Under the pieces are notes generated by a model. It saw nothing but the letters and a program-made list of their open reading frames with translations. It was not told the DNA's origin and searched no databases. The position numbers and the translations under genes are program-made. A DNA stretch of 64,000 nucleotides. It comes from Bacteroidales bacterium (GTDB lineage Bacteria > Bacteroidota > Bacteroidia > Bacteroidales > P3). This document shows positions 25,066 through 34,855 of this stretch, piece by piece. Location: contig JAGCVD010000031.1 in the NCBI GenBank assembly GCA_017962545.1, positions 124,001 through 188,000 of the forward strand. Direction: 5' to 3'. Numbering within the stretch: position 1 is the stretch's first letter; every line of letters starts with the position of its first letter.

Positions 25066-27390
25066 TTATCTTTTGATAATCTTGCGGACCGAGGTGCTGG
25101 AGGTGGTCTCGATGCGCAGCAGGTAGAGGCCGTTGGGGACCGCCGTCAGGTTGACGGTACAGTGGTCGTCGCTGGCGTTGACGGTCAGCAGAGCTTGTCC
25201 CATGACGTTGAGCAGCGTGACGCGGCTCAAGCCGTCGGCACGCACCTCGGTGGCAGCACTGGCGGGGTTGGGGCTGACGGTGATATTCCCCTCCTCGACA
25301 TTCTGCAGCGCCACGTCGTGGTTGCTGAAGGCGTTGTAGTAGGGTTTGTAGCCTTGCGCCGTGATGCTGAGTTTGCAGTTGGTGAAGTTGTTGGTGTTCA
25401 CGGTGAAGGTGGCCACACCGTTGGCGTCGGCGAAGGCCGATCCGAGCAGCTCGTAGTCGGTGCCGCGAACCAATGCGACATAGGCTCCGGGGACGGTGTT
25501 GACATTGATGGTGTTGCCGTCTTTGACGATGGTGACGCCTGAGAGCGTCTCGGCCTGTCCCAACCAGGGCATGAGCGACGGGTCGCCCATAAGCTCGTAG
25601 ATTTCCCAATAGTATTGTGCGTAGAGTCTGCCGGTGGAAGAGCTGCCGGTGGTGTTGACGGCGGCGTTGCCGGCGTAGATTATCTTGCCGGCAGTGACCA
25701 TCTGGTCGCTGAGGCTCTCGTTGTGGGTGTGGAACAGGCGGTCGTACATACCTTTGTTGGCCATCTTGTAGGTGGGGACCATACGGTTGTAGATACTGCC
25801 GCGGACGCCGACAGTCCAGTAGAAATCGTGTGTCCAGAAAGTGGAGTTGGTGCCACCGATGTAAGCCACGGCGCCGGCGTTGTTGCTCCGGCGGAGCAGG
25901 GCCTCACCGAAGCAGGTGCCCTGGTCGAACTTGTTGCTCAGGCAGCAGTTGCCAATCATGAACGAGGGTTTGTTGTTGTTGGTCATGCTGCTGACTTGGG
26001 AGACGGTGAACTCGGGGACCGACCATTCGTTCCAGTTGCCGTGGGCGGAGTAGTTGATCCAGCCGATACCGGTCTTGTAGAGGTTCCTGAGGGCGGTGGC
26101 AGTGGAGGTGGGACGGCTGCTGCCGGTGACGGTGACCCCATTGGGGGCGTAGTTGGTGTTGTTCTTATAATAGGTGACGTTGTTGAAACCGTGCTCGTTG
26201 TTGACGTAGAAGTAGGCAATATAGTCCATCGTGGGATCGGCGTAGGTGTAGGCATTGTCGGTGGTGTCGACGTAGTAGGTCTGGTCGACGCCGGAGATGA
26301 GGACCGCTTTGCCCAGATAGCTGTCGTCCATGAACATATACTGCTCATAGTAGAGGGTCTTCTGGATGATGCCGCGCAGCGTGGAGGTGTCGGTGGCCGA
26401 GAAGCGTCCCAGATAGCAGTCGGGGAGGTTGTCGCCGGAAGTCCAGGTGACATAGTAGAGGTCGGTGATGTGGTCGTTCATCTGGCTGTAAGAGATACGG
26501 CTGTTGTAGGCTGGCAGCACGTTGTTGTCACCCACAAGGATGAGGTAGGTGGGGGCAGGAGCCTCGGCGGAGGCGTTGTCGTACATCTGGCGCAGCTGGG
26601 TGGCGATGGCGTCGGCAGTGGAGTTGTTGGCGACATACAGGAGGTCTACCATCATACCTTGTTTACGCTTCCATGCGACAAACGTGTCGAGGGCGGTGCA
26701 CTGCAGGCTTTGTGGCGCCACGACGACCATACGTATGGGTGCCGTGTTGTTGACAGCTTTGGCGTTGGTATATAGTTTGTTGAGCGTCAGCATTGCGGTG
26801 AAGGCGGGCGTGTTGTAGAGGTCGTAATGCTTCATGGTGAGCCCGGCGTCGCTGCCCAGGTAATTCACCGTGACGTCGGCTCTGCGGCAGACGACCATTT
26901 TCCCGCTGACGGGATTGACGGTCACAGGCGACCAGGTCAGTACGGCATAGTTGCGGTCGCGGCCGGTGCCGATTGGCTCCACCGTGGCCAGCGGCCGGCC
27001 GAGGTAGGCGTCGGTAGCATAGGCCTGTTCGTCGAGGACGATGCTCGGGGTGCTGAAGTCGCTCTTGCTGCGTGGCGGCTGCAGGGGCATCACACGACCA
27101 ACGGGCAGCGCCACGGTATCGTAGACGGCGTTCTCAACGATTACCTCCATGCCCTTGCAGAAAGGCACGGTAAGCAGGTTGTTGTACACAGGCACGGCGG
27201 GAGCGCCCACTTCACCGCCAGGGATGTAGCCGTCGATGGCCAGGGTGAGGTAGTCACCGGATAGAATGTCCACCGCTGGAGTGGCGAAGTGCACTTTCAG
27301 TTGGTCGAAATTGTCCACCGCTACACGTTGGGCCGCCAAGGGGCTTGACAGCAGCAAAAGGGTGGAGAACAGAAGTGTTAACTTTTTCAT
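25066..27390 (-). CDS. Gingipain-type C25 cysteine peptidase with T9SS sorting domain
   Basis: 774 residues. A signal peptide (MKKLTLLFSTLLLLSSPLAAQ) is followed by a propeptide-like region. The C25 catalytic domain has His450 in YSAHGNW and Cys482-Cys483 in IGNCCLSNKFDQG. The 33-residue distance from His450 to Cys483 is the same as between His211 and Cys244 of gingipain RgpB, so Cys483 is the likely nucleophile. An Ig-like stretch follows, then a type A T9SS sorting domain (VSPNPASAATEV ... VPNGLYLLRIETTSS). It is predicted to be exported by the type IX system and anchored on the cell surface. It starts 4 bp inside the end of the RluD-like gene, so it is translationally coupled to a housekeeping operon. 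Cleavage specificity is unknown. Confidence 0.93.
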   Translation of the reverse strand: MKKLTLLFSTLLLLSSPLAAQRVAVDNFDQLKVHFATPAVDILSGDYLTLAIDGYIPGGEVGAPAVPVYNNLLTVPFCKGMEVIVENAVYDTVALPVGRVMPLQPPRSKSDFSTPSIVLDEQAYATDAYLGRPLATVEPIGTGRDRNYAVLTWSPVTVNPVSGKMVVCRRADVTVNYLGSDAGLTMKHYDLYNTPAFTAMLTLNKLYTNAKAVNNTAPIRMVVVAPQSLQCTALDTFVAWKRKQGMMVDLLYVANNSTADAIATQLRQMYDNASAEAPAPTYLILVGDNNVLPAYNSRISYSQMNDHITDLYYVTWTSGDNLPDCYLGRFSATDTSTLRGIIQKTLYYEQYMFMDDSYLGKAVLISGVDQTYYVDTTDNAYTYADPTMDYIAYFYVNNEHGFNNVTYYKNNTNYAPNGVTVTGSSRPTSTATALRNLYKTGIGWINYSAHGNWNEWSVPEFTVSQVSSMTNNNKPSFMIGNCCLSNKFDQGTCFGEALLRRSNNAGAVAYIGGTNSTFWTHDFYWTVGVRGSIYNRMVPTYKMANKGMYDRLFHTHNESLSDQMVTAGKIIYAGNAAVNTTGSSSTGRLYAQYYWEIYELMGDPSLMPWLGQAETLSGVTIVKDGNTINVNTVPGAYVALVRGTDYELLGSAFADANGVATFTVNTNNFTNCKLSITAQGYKPYYNAFSNHDVALQNVEEGNITVSPNPASAATEVRADGLSRVTLLNVMGQALLTVNASDDHCTVNLTAVPNGLYLLRIETTSSTSVRKIIKR

Positions 27391-28064
27391 ATATTGAACA
27401 TTTTAATTATTTCATCATTGGGAGCCGTGATGGTGATATATTCGTGAGTCACGGGGTGCTCGAAACTGACGCTGTAGGCGTGCAGCGAGATGCTGCCGTC
27501 GGGGTTGCTACGCTCGGCGCCGTATTTGAGGTCGCCCTTGATGGGACAGCCGATATTGGCCAGCTGGCAGCGTATCTGGTGGTGGCGGCCAGTGTGGAGG
27601 TTGATGTCGAGCAGGTGGTAACTACCATTGCTGACGGCAATCTCTTTGTACTCTAGACGGGCCAGTTTGGCGTTGGGTCGTGCCGCGCCGAAGACGTAGC
27701 TTTTGTTGCGCTCCTCGTTCTTGACGAGCCAGTTTTCCAAGATGCCTGCCGGCTGGGGCGGGGCGTTTTTGACGACGGCCCAGTAGTGCTTCTCGAACTC
27801 ACGGGTGCGCACCTTCTCGACCATGCGGCTCAGCGCCTTGCTGGTCTTGGCCAGCAACACCACGCCGCTGACGGGACGGTCGAGCCGGTGGATGACACCG
27901 CAATAGACCTGGCCGGGCTTGTTGTCGCGGACCTTGAGATACTCTTTCACGAGGTCGGCCAGACAGGGGTCGCCGGTCTTGTCACCCTGCGTTATCTGGC
28001 CAGGCAGCTTGTTGATGGCCAGCAGGTGGTTGTCTTCGTAGAGTATTTGGTCGGCGATGGTCAT
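27387..28064 (-). CDS. RluA/RluD-family pseudouridine synthase
   Basis: 225 residues from the ATG at 28064 (MTIADQILYEDNHLLAINK). The catalytic block is GVIHRLDRPVSG (Asp nucleophile) and the family end block LHTGRHHQIRCQLA is intact. It isomerises uridine in rRNA or tRNA. It lacks an N-terminal S4 domain, so it is closer to the RluA/TruC-like short forms; target unknown. Overlaps cdsA by 4 bp upstream and the C25 protease gene by 4 bp downstream. Confidence 0.92.
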   Translation of the reverse strand: MTIADQILYEDNHLLAINKLPGQITQGDKTGDPCLADLVKEYLKVRDNKPGQVYCGVIHRLDRPVSGVVLLAKTSKALSRMVEKVRTREFEKHYWAVVKNAPPQPAGILENWLVKNEERNKSYVFGAARPNAKLARLEYKEIAVSNGSYHLLDINLHTGRHHQIRCQLANIGCPIKGDLKYGAERSNPDGSISLHAYSVSFEHPVTHEYITITAPNDEIIKMFNI

Positions 28065-28903
28065 ACAAAGAGGGTTAGGTAGACAAAGACAAAGGGTGTG
28101 GCGATGAGCAGGCTGTCGAAGCGGTCGAGGAAGCCCCCGTGGCCTGGCATGATGTTTCCGCTGTCTTTCATGCCGACAGAGCGTTTGAGCATGCTCTCGA
28201 CGAGGTCGCCGAGAGTGTCGATGACACTGCATATCAAGCCCATCACCAGCCAGTGGTACCAAGCGATGCTTGCGTTGAAGAGCGGACCGATGAAGACGGC
28301 CACCAGCAGCGTGATGACCACGCCGGTGATGGTGCCCTCCCAGGTCTTGCCCGGCGAGTGGCGTGGCCACATCTTATGCTTGCCGTAGAGCGAGCCACCC
28401 ATATAGGCGCCGTTGTCGTTCATCCACACCATGATGAGTACCATGACCAAGGCATTGTAATTGAAATGCAACCACGGCATCAGGCCCAACGGGATGGCGG
28501 CATAGAGCATGGGTACCAGCGTGTAGGCGGCTTCACGGAAGGGCTGCTCGCTGTGGTTCCACAGCTGCACCATGGCCGACAAGGCGAAGAGGGCAGGGAA
28601 GACGGTGTAGACAACCCATGTGAGGGCAAAGCCATAGCGGGCATTCAGCACCGGCACCAAGGCGATTGTCAGCAGCGAGGCTACCGTCAGGGCGTAGCCC
28701 AACGGCCGGCAGGGTGTGGCTCCTTGTTGAGCGACGATGCGGAAGAACTCAAAGGTGCAGCCACACGCCACAAAGAGGAGGAATGCCGTGAGGATGAGGC
28801 CTCCAGCGAGAGGACTCCTCAGCAGCGCACCGCTATAGATACAGCCTATGAAGAGGACCACATAGACCACGGCGCTGACGGTACGTACCCAAAAGTTCTT
28901 CAT
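28061..28903 (-). CDS. cdsA: Phosphatidate cytidylyltransferase
   Basis: 280 residues with about seven to eight membrane helices. The CdsA signature is intact near the C-terminus: SVGMKDSGNIMPGHGGFLDR with the acidic pair. Makes CDP-diacylglycerol, the precursor of phosphatidylethanolamine, phosphatidylglycerol and related lipids, at the inner membrane. Overlaps ftsH by 4 bp and the RluD-like gene by 4 bp. Confidence 0.95.
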   Translation of the reverse strand: MKNFWVRTVSAVVYVVLFIGCIYSGALLRSPLAGGLILTAFLLFVACGCTFEFFRIVAQQGATPCRPLGYALTVASLLTIALVPVLNARYGFALTWVVYTVFPALFALSAMVQLWNHSEQPFREAAYTLVPMLYAAIPLGLMPWLHFNYNALVMVLIMVWMNDNGAYMGGSLYGKHKMWPRHSPGKTWEGTITGVVITLLVAVFIGPLFNASIAWYHWLVMGLICSVIDTLGDLVESMLKRSVGMKDSGNIMPGHGGFLDRFDSLLIATPFVFVYLTLFV

Positions 28904-30945
28904 ACTTCTTCAAAGTCTTGACTGTTGGTATTGTTAGCCTCCTCGGTGTCGTCGGACTCCTCCGAAGGGACTTCGTTACTGTCGGTGTTCTCCCACGGAC
29001 GTGGGCCATAGATGCGCTCCAGATCCTCGCGGAAGAGCACCTCTTTCTCGTAGAGTTGAGCCGCCAGCTCGTCGAGTTGCTCGCGATGGCTGAGCAACAA
29101 TTCCTTGGCTTTGGCGTAGGCCTCCTCCACCATGCGGCGCACTTCGCGGTCGATGGTTTCGGCGGTCTTCTCGCTGAATGGCTTGGCGAAACTGTATTCG
29201 CTTTGTCCCGTGGAGTCGTAGAAACTGATGTTGCCCACCTCGGGACTCATGCCATAGTATGTCACCAGGGCCTGCGCCATCTTGGTGGCACGCTCGATGT
29301 CGTTCAGGGCACCCGTGCTGATTTTGCCGTAGACAATCTCCTCCGACGCGCGACCTGCCATCAGCGAGGTCATCTCGTCGAACATTTGTTCGTAAGTGGT
29401 AATCTGGCGTTCCTCTGGAAGGTACCATGCGGCGCCGAGGGCTTTGCCGCGTGGCACGATGGTCACTTTCACCAGCGGGTTGGCCCAACGCAGCAGCCAG
29501 CTCACCGAGGCGTGGCCGCTCTCGTGGTAGGCGATGGTGTGCTTCTCTTGGTCGGTAAGCACCTTGCTGCGCTTCTCCAGACCTCCAACGATGCGGTCGA
29601 CGGCATCCAGGAAGTCCTGTTTGTCAATCTGTTTCTTGTTCTTGCGGGCGGCCACCAGGGCGGCTTCGTTGCAGACATTGGCAATGTCGGCACCCGAGAA
29701 GCCAGGTGTCTGCTTGGCCAAGAAAGCACGGTCGACATACTCCTCGCTGTTCTTGTCCTTGTTGAGTTTGAGGTTCTTCATGTGCACGGCGAAGATGGCT
29801 TTGCGCTCTTCAAGGTCAGGCAGTTCCACATATATCTGGCGGTCGAAACGTCCAGCACGCAGCAGCGCCTTGTCCAGGACGTCGGCGCGGTTGGTGGCGG
29901 CCATGACGATGATGTTGGTGTTGCTCGAGAAGCCGTCCATTTCTGTAAGCAGCTGATTGAGCGTACTTTCGCGCTCGTCGTTGCCACCCGTAATGGCTTT
30001 GCCGCGGGCGCGTCCCACGGCGTCAATCTCGTCGATGAAGATGATGCATGGGGCTTTCTTCTTAGCTTCCTCGAAGAGGCCGCGCACACGCGAGGCACCC
30101 ACGCCGACAAACAACTCCACGAACTCGGAACCGCTCATCGAGAAGAAGGGCACGCCAGCCTCGCCGGCGACAGCCTTGGCCAACAGGGTCTTACCGGTGC
30201 CTGGAGGCCCCACCAGCAACACACCTTTGGGAATCTTGCCGCCCAGTTCGGTGTAATGTTTGGGGTTCTTGAGGAAGTCTACCACTTCCATCACCTCTTC
30301 CTTGGCGCCAGCCAGACCGGCAACATCCTTGAAGGAGACGTTGTTCTGCTTGGTAGCATCGTATTGTTTGGCGGTGCTGCGGCCGAATCCGAAGAGTCCC
30401 AGGCCACCGCCGTTACTGTCGCCACCCATCTGCCGCCGGCCGATGGAGCCCATCATCCAGAAGAAGAACAGCAACATCAGCAATGGGCCGAACCATATCA
30501 GCAACTCGCGCCAGGTGTTGCTGCGTTTTTCTGGTTTGTAGCTGATATGCTTGCCGGTACGGGCTTCGACGATGGAAAGCTCCTTGTCGAAGTGTTCCAG
30601 GTTGCCGATGCTGTAGACGTAGTAGCCCAGAGGACCGTTGGAGCCGGTGATGTTCTTGGTGAGGATGTCGCTATAGGTGGCGGTGTCGCGACGTGCCACG
30701 TCGGGTTTGATGCGTATCTGCGCCACCTCCTCGTTGATGACGGTGATGCTCTCGTAGTGCTCTTTCTCGAGGATGGGCTCCAGACGGTCCCAGGTAATCT
30801 CTCGTTTGGAAGAAGAGTTGCCACTGCCTCCGAAGAGTGACCACACCAGCGCCAACATGATGACGCCATATATGATATAGAGCACACGGCTGCCTTTCGG
30901 ACGTTTGCCACGGTTGGGCTGCTGTTTATTGGGTTGTTCTGCCAT
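28900..30945 (-). CDS. ftsH: ATP-dependent zinc metalloprotease FtsH
   Basis: 681 residues. Two N-terminal membrane segments (about 20-40 and 127-145) flank a periplasmic domain. The AAA+ domain has Walker A GPPGTGKT (246-253), Walker [12 protein letters not shown] and the SRH arginines (RPGRFDRQ-like LRAGRFDRQ). The zinc site is HESGH (474-478), with the distal Asp further on. It degrades membrane and short-lived cytoplasmic proteins. The acidic Glu/Asp/Asn-rich tail is typical of Bacteroidota. It follows rsfS by 5 bp and overlaps cdsA. Confidence 0.97.
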   Translation of the reverse strand: MAEQPNKQQPNRGKRPKGSRVLYIIYGVIMLALVWSLFGGSGNSSSKREITWDRLEPILEKEHYESITVINEEVAQIRIKPDVARRDTATYSDILTKNITGSNGPLGYYVYSIGNLEHFDKELSIVEARTGKHISYKPEKRSNTWRELLIWFGPLLMLLFFFWMMGSIGRRQMGGDSNGGGLGLFGFGRSTAKQYDATKQNNVSFKDVAGLAGAKEEVMEVVDFLKNPKHYTELGGKIPKGVLLVGPPGTGKTLLAKAVAGEAGVPFFSMSGSEFVELFVGVGASRVRGLFEEAKKKAPCIIFIDEIDAVGRARGKAITGGNDERESTLNQLLTEMDGFSSNTNIIVMAATNRADVLDKALLRAGRFDRQIYVELPDLEERKAIFAVHMKNLKLNKDKNSEEYVDRAFLAKQTPGFSGADIANVCNEAALVAARKNKKQIDKQDFLDAVDRIVGGLEKRSKVLTDQEKHTIAYHESGHASVSWLLRWANPLVKVTIVPRGKALGAAWYLPEERQITTYEQMFDEMTSLMAGRASEEIVYGKISTGALNDIERATKMAQALVTYYGMSPEVGNISFYDSTGQSEYSFAKPFSEKTAETIDREVRRMVEEAYAKAKELLLSHREQLDELAAQLYEKEVLFREDLERIYGPRPWENTDSNEVPSEESDDTEEANNTNSQDFEEV

Positions 30946-30950
30946 AGGTC

Positions 30951-31322
30951 TTATGCTTTTGTCGTTATCGGCACCTCTTCACCGTCGCTCCACAACTCGT
31001 CGAGACGGTAGAATGCCCGTTTGTCTTTCAGGAAGATGTGTACCACCACGTCGAAATAGTCCATCAGTATCCACTCGGCGTTCTGGTAGCCTTCCACCTT
31101 GTGGGGGTTGAGGCCGGTGGCCTTCTTGACGGTCTCAAACACCGCATCGCTCAGTGCGCTGACATGCGACGGCACGTTGCCTGTGGCAATGACAAAATAC
31201 TCCGCCGGAGCACCATGTACTTTGCGTAGGTCAAGGATGCGCACATCTTCACCTTTCTTTTCATCCATTATCTGTGCGGCCAATCTCGCCAGCACTTCCG
31301 ATTCTTTCTCTTTGTTAGTCAT
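30951..31322 (-). CDS. rsfS: Ribosomal silencing factor RsfS
   Basis: 123 residues. Typical blocks are VRILDLRKVHGAPAEYFVIATG, SALSDAV and EGYQNAEWILMDYFDVVVHIF. RsfS binds ribosomal protein L14 (uL14) and blocks subunit joining in starvation. Three bases after tsaE and just before ftsH, the usual Bacteroidales arrangement. Confidence 0.95.
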   Translation of the reverse strand: MTNKEKESEVLARLAAQIMDEKKGEDVRILDLRKVHGAPAEYFVIATGNVPSHVSALSDAVFETVKKATGLNPHKVEGYQNAEWILMDYFDVVVHIFLKDKRAFYRLDELWSDGEEVPITTKA

Positions 31323-31325
31323 TCT

Positions 31326-31757
31326 TTAAATTACGTTCGCATTCAATATTCTCACCCCCTCATGCTCCTCGATATCCACCCTCACATAGTGTTCGGGTAA
31401 CAATTCTTCAACCTTCTCGGTCCACTCGGTGAAGCAGTAGCAGCCGCTGTAGAAGTATTCCTCATATCCTATATCGTAGGCTTCGGCGATGGACTTCAGT
31501 CGGTAGAAGTCAAAGTGGAACACCGACTCGTCGAACACCGTGGAATACTCGTTCACGATGGCGAAGGTGGGGCTGCATACCACATCCACCACACCCAGCA
31601 CGTCGCACATCTCCTTGATTAGCGTGGTCTTGCCGACGCCCATCTTGCCGAAGAAGGCGAAGAAACGCTCCTCCTTGAAGGTGGTTATCAAATTGCGTGC
31701 CACCTCGTGCAACTCTACCAGACTATAGTTTTCTATTTTCACTTCTTGACAATCCAT
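31326..31757 (-). CDS. tsaE: tRNA threonylcarbamoyladenosine ATPase TsaE
   Basis: 143 residues. Walker A is GKMGVGKTTL, followed by SPTFAIVNEY and HFDFYRL, all standard for TsaE. It works with TsaB, TsaC and TsaD to make t6A37 on tRNAs that read ANN codons. Three bases separate it from the DUF4293 gene. Confidence 0.95.
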   Translation of the reverse strand: MDCQEVKIENYSLVELHEVARNLITTFKEERFFAFFGKMGVGKTTLIKEMCDVLGVVDVVCSPTFAIVNEYSTVFDESVFHFDFYRLKSIAEAYDIGYEEYFYSGCYCFTEWTEKVEELLPEHYVRVDIEEHEGVRILNANVI

Positions 31758-31760
31758 CGG

Positions 31761-32303
31761 TTATCTCAATCTGTCGGCCGCGCGTACCTTGGCTTCGTCT
31801 CTCTTGATGGCGCGGTGGGCCAGGATGAGTAGCACCAGCGACACCAGGGGAGCGTAGGCTCCGACAAACCAAGTGATCTGAAGCTCGGTGCCTTGCATGG
31901 CACGCATCAGCGTCTTGCCATAAGCGTCGACAGCCCAGAAGAAGACCAGAAATACATCGATGACGTTAATCAGGAAGGCCACTGCCACTATGCGCATCTG
32001 GCGTACACGATTCTTGTAGAGGAAGACACATACCAGGGCAATCAGTGCCACCACCACCGTCAGGACGATGAGAGGCCAGGTGCGGAAGCCACTGGCCTGC
32101 TGGCTGTAGACCACCACGGGGTCGAGGTTGGCTATCTGGTTCAGCATCTCGGGATTGTCCTTGGCCAGCAGATTGAACTCGGCCTCGACAGTCTGTCCGG
32201 TGGAGGGGAGTGAAAGGTGGTATTCGGCCACGGGGAACATCAGGCACAGCGCCATGCAGCACGCGGCGAGCACTAGCCAGAACGATTGAATTCTTTGTAT
32301 CAT
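31761..32303 (-). CDS. DUF4293 membrane protein
   Basis: 180 residues with four hydrophobic segments (starting MIQRIQSFWLVLAACCMALC and ending ILAHRAIKRDEAKVRAADRLR). This matches the Bacteroidota-specific DUF4293 family of unknown function. It is encoded between a BT_3928-like gene and tsaE. Confidence 0.85.
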   Translation of the reverse strand: MIQRIQSFWLVLAACCMALCLMFPVAEYHLSLPSTGQTVEAEFNLLAKDNPEMLNQIANLDPVVVYSQQASGFRTWPLIVLTVVVALIALVCVFLYKNRVRQMRIVAVAFLINVIDVFLVFFWAVDAYGKTLMRAMQGTELQITWFVGAYAPLVSLVLLILAHRAIKRDEAKVRAADRLR

Positions 32304-32318
32304 GATTCTCTTGTTTTT

Positions 32319-33449
32319 TCAATTCTCTATTTTCAGTGTGCCGATTTTACGGCCCTTGTCGATGACGGTGCCGTTCTTGATGTACATGAACCCGGGGTTG
32401 CCGCGCATCATGGTTTCAATGGCGGTGGTGTCGGCAAAGAGATAGTCCAATCCGTCTATCTTGTTCTCATACAGCCAGCTCTGCACCTCTTCGGGCAATG
32501 CCGAGGTGAGCATGACGATGCGTATGCCATTCTCTTCGGCCATACGTAAAGCGCGTTTTATTTCGACAACACCTTGTTTGTCGACATCTGACAGGTGATG
32601 TACTGTGACTATCAGCATGCCGTCCTCGGCAGGTAGCAGGTCGGCGGCATGGTCGTCACCCTCGAGGTCCATCATGGAGAACCCTGGGGCGGCAATCTCG
32701 CGAGGATCCACCACACGGCTCGACTCCCATTCCCATTGCTCGACCCATTGCTCGTCCTGCATCTTCTCCATCAGCAAAGCTGACTCAAACTCCTCGGTCT
32801 CACCGGTCTGCAGGTTGCGGTAGGTGACATAGCTCTTCAGGCCTTCGGTGTTTTCTGTGTCCATCATCTTGTTGCCTATCTTCCAGGGACGGAAGTCGAC
32901 GACAGGCTCGTGCTTGATGTTGTATATCTCGAAGACGAGCATCACGGTCACGGCGGAGATGAAGACCACGCCGTCGCGCTCAAAGCGGCGTTTGCGGCGC
33001 AGATTGCGTGTCAGCAGAATCCATACCGTCGGCACGTCGAGCACCACGTTCTTCCAGAAAGTCTGCCAGTTGGTGAGCTTCACGGCGTCGCCGAAGCAGC
33101 CGCAGTCGGTCACTTTGTTGGTCAGCGCATCAATCAATGTCGTCGTCGTGAAGAACAGCATCATCAGTACCAGCAGCCAGGCCGACAGGCGGCGGTAGGC
33201 GTTGGTGATGAGCAGTATGCCGACGAGGAACTCGGCGCAGATGAGTGTTACAGACAGCACTCCCGCCAGAGGCAGGGCCCATTCGAAAGTGAAGCTGCCG
33301 ATATTCCAGGCAGTCATATATTCCTGCACCTTGAAGGTGGTGCCCATCGGGTCGACGCCCTTGGTGAAAGAGGAGAACAGGAATACCAAGCCCACAAACC
33401 ACCGGGCCACAACATTTAACGTGTAATTAAGATTCGTGTCTTTAACCAT
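32319..33449 (-). CDS. BT_3928-like (DoxX/MauE-type) membrane protein with extra C-terminal domain
   Basis: 376 residues. The N-terminal half has four membrane helices of the DoxX/MauE fold (RWFVGLVFLFSSFTKGVDP) and a Cys pair in DCGCFGD, as in MauE-type proteins that support periplasmic disulfide or redox chemistry. The C-terminal part is a soluble domain with a thioredoxin-like pattern (LPAEDGMLIVTVHHLSDVD ... GIRIVMLTSA). This architecture is the Bacteroidota BT_3928 family; function unproven. The upstream gap holds a GTAAACT heptamer array. Confidence 0.82.
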   Translation of the reverse strand: MVKDTNLNYTLNVVARWFVGLVFLFSSFTKGVDPMGTTFKVQEYMTAWNIGSFTFEWALPLAGVLSVTLICAEFLVGILLITNAYRRLSAWLLVLMMLFFTTTTLIDALTNKVTDCGCFGDAVKLTNWQTFWKNVVLDVPTVWILLTRNLRRKRRFERDGVVFISAVTVMLVFEIYNIKHEPVVDFRPWKIGNKMMDTENTEGLKSYVTYRNLQTGETEEFESALLMEKMQDEQWVEQWEWESSRVVDPREIAAPGFSMMDLEGDDHAADLLPAEDGMLIVTVHHLSDVDKQGVVEIKRALRMAEENGIRIVMLTSALPEEVQSWLYENKIDGLDYLFADTTAIETMMRGNPGFMYIKNGTVIDKGRKIGTLKIEN

Positions 33450-33460
33450 ATTTCAATTCT

Positions 33461-33489
33461 GTAAACTGTAAACTGTAAACTGTAAACTT
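33461..33489. repeat. GTAAACT heptamer array ending at the DUF1599 stop codon
   Basis: Four copies of GTAAACT followed by TTTACCCC; the DUF1599 stop codon (minus strand TAA) lies in this last part. The identical array end (GTAAACTGTAAACTTTACCCC type) occurs at 38164-38189. Confidence 0.85.
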
Positions 33490-34091
33490 TACCCCATCCT
33501 CACTAAGCAGAACAGCGAGTAGTTGATGATATCCATATAGCCGCCCTCGACGCCTTCGCTGACCAGCGTGACGCCTTCGTTGTCCTCAATCTGCTTGATG
33601 CGGCGCAACTTCATCAGTATCAGGTCGACCATCGAGCTGACGCGCATCTGGCGCCATGCCTCGCCGTAGTCGTGGTTCTTGGCCATCATCAGGTCTATCG
33701 TACGTCCCAGGTGCTTGTCGTACAGCTTCATGGCTTCCTCCAGCGGCAGCTCCATCGGCGTCTGGGGCTCGGAGGCCTGCGTAGCACACTGGCCACTGGC
33801 CACTGGGCACTGGGCACTCTCCAGCTCCTTCTGTATCAGCGCCATCACGGCGTAGTTCACCATCGCCACGAACTCGCCCCGCAGGTCGTCGCCCACCAGG
33901 TTCTCGCCGCTCTCCTGCACGCTCCTGATTCTGTTGGCTTTGATGAATATCTGGTCCGTCAGCGACGGCAGACGGAGGATGCGCCACGAGGTGCCGTAGT
34001 CGCGCGTCTTCTTCTCGAAGAGGGTACGGCAGTATGCCGCTTCGTGCTCGATTTCCTGCCGTGTAGTTAACAATGCGTCGTTTTTAGTCAT
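33489..34091 (-). CDS. DUF1599 protein (duplicated domain)
   Basis: 200 residues with two related halves (KKTRDYGTSWRILRLPSLTDQIFIKANRIR and MAKNHDYGEAWRQMRVSSMVDLILMKLRRIK), the DUF1599 duplication. The pattern resembles all-alpha NTP pyrophosphatase folds, but activity is not established. The linker between halves, ESAQCPVASGQCATQ, is encoded by five CACTGGC-type heptamers and is a repeat insertion. The stop codon lies in a second heptamer array. Confidence 0.85.
   Translation of the reverse strand: MTKNDALLTTRQEIEHEAAYCRTLFEKKTRDYGTSWRILRLPSLTDQIFIKANRIRSVQESGENLVGDDLRGEFVAMVNYAVMALIQKELESAQCPVASGQCATQASEPQTPMELPLEEAMKLYDKHLGRTIDLMMAKNHDYGEAWRQMRVSSMVDLILMKLRRIKQIEDNEGVTLVSEGVEGGYMDIINYSLFCLVRMG
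33787..33822. repeat. CACTGGC heptamer run inside the DUF1599 gene
   Basis: Five CACTGGC/CACTGGG units. On the minus strand this is the same GTGCCCA/GTGGCCA family as the run in ispE at 60424. It is kept in frame in the interdomain linker. Confidence 0.8.
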
Positions 34092-34157
34092 AACTAACCA
34101 AAAACGACGCGATTCTTTTTTTATTGTATTTAAATAAAAAAAAATCCTTCGGGCGAC

Positions 34158-34805
34158 TCAGAAGCGGACTTTCGTGCCGAAAGTGAGCGTGGCGGGACGG
34201 AATCTGAGGTTGTCCACCTCGGTCTCGAGACCCGTGATGTGGGCTTTGCCTATCTGCCCGGCATCGATGCTGTACTGGACGAATATGCCGCAATGCCCCG
34301 ACATCAGGTTGAGCGTCAGCGGCACGATGAAACATGCGGTGGAGAACGAGTTGACGTAGTCGGCGCCGCTACGCGACGTCGCGAGGTATATCTCGCTGAT
34401 GCCGATGCCGAAACCCGCCGTGGGCTCGAGTGTGAGCCCCAGCCCTACATCGAAACGGTAGCCGAGGTCGAGGAAATACTGGCCGTCCTCTTTCTTGACA
34501 TACTGGTTCGTCACCCGGTTAGAGAAGCCCTCCATCCCGTCGCAGTGCAGCCCCAGGGCCAGTCGGCGGTACTCGACGCTGAAGGCAAAGCCCAGTTGGA
34601 CAGCCGTGCCGCTCTTGCCGCGGTAGTCAAGGCCCGGGTTGTACGTGTGCATATACTCGGCGAAGCCCTTGCTGCCGCCCAGTACGTTCATGCCGTCACT
34701 AAACTCAATCCGGAGATTCCAATCCTTTTTTCCTGCCTCTTTTTCCTGGGCCGAGGCCGACCCCATGAGCAGCATGACTGCTGCCACAATTGCCACTTTC
34801 TTCAT
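34158..34805 (-). CDS. Outer-membrane beta-barrel protein
   Basis: 215 residues. Signal peptide MKKVAIVAAVMLLMGSASAQ. The mature protein has alternating beta strands with aromatic girdles (FAFSVEYRRLALGLHCDG; YFLDLGYRFDVGLGLTLEP) and ends FGTKVRF with a C-terminal Phe, as in outer-membrane barrels. No family more precise than a small barrel. It lies 66 bp upstream of the DUF1599 gene. Confidence 0.75.
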   Translation of the reverse strand: MKKVAIVAAVMLLMGSASAQEKEAGKKDWNLRIEFSDGMNVLGGSKGFAEYMHTYNPGLDYRGKSGTAVQLGFAFSVEYRRLALGLHCDGMEGFSNRVTNQYVKKEDGQYFLDLGYRFDVGLGLTLEPTAGFGIGISEIYLATSRSGADYVNSFSTACFIVPLTLNLMSGHCGIFVQYSIDAGQIGKAHITGLETEVDNLRFRPATLTFGTKVRF

Positions 34806-34855
34806 TGTGTATGAGTTTTGTTATTATTTTTCCGGGGGAACACCCCCAAACTGGA

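Noticed and set aside
28918..30840. 640-codon open frame antisense to ftsH
   Set aside because: It mirrors the codon pattern of the GC-rich ftsH gene, has no recognisable motifs, and its protein is unlike any family.
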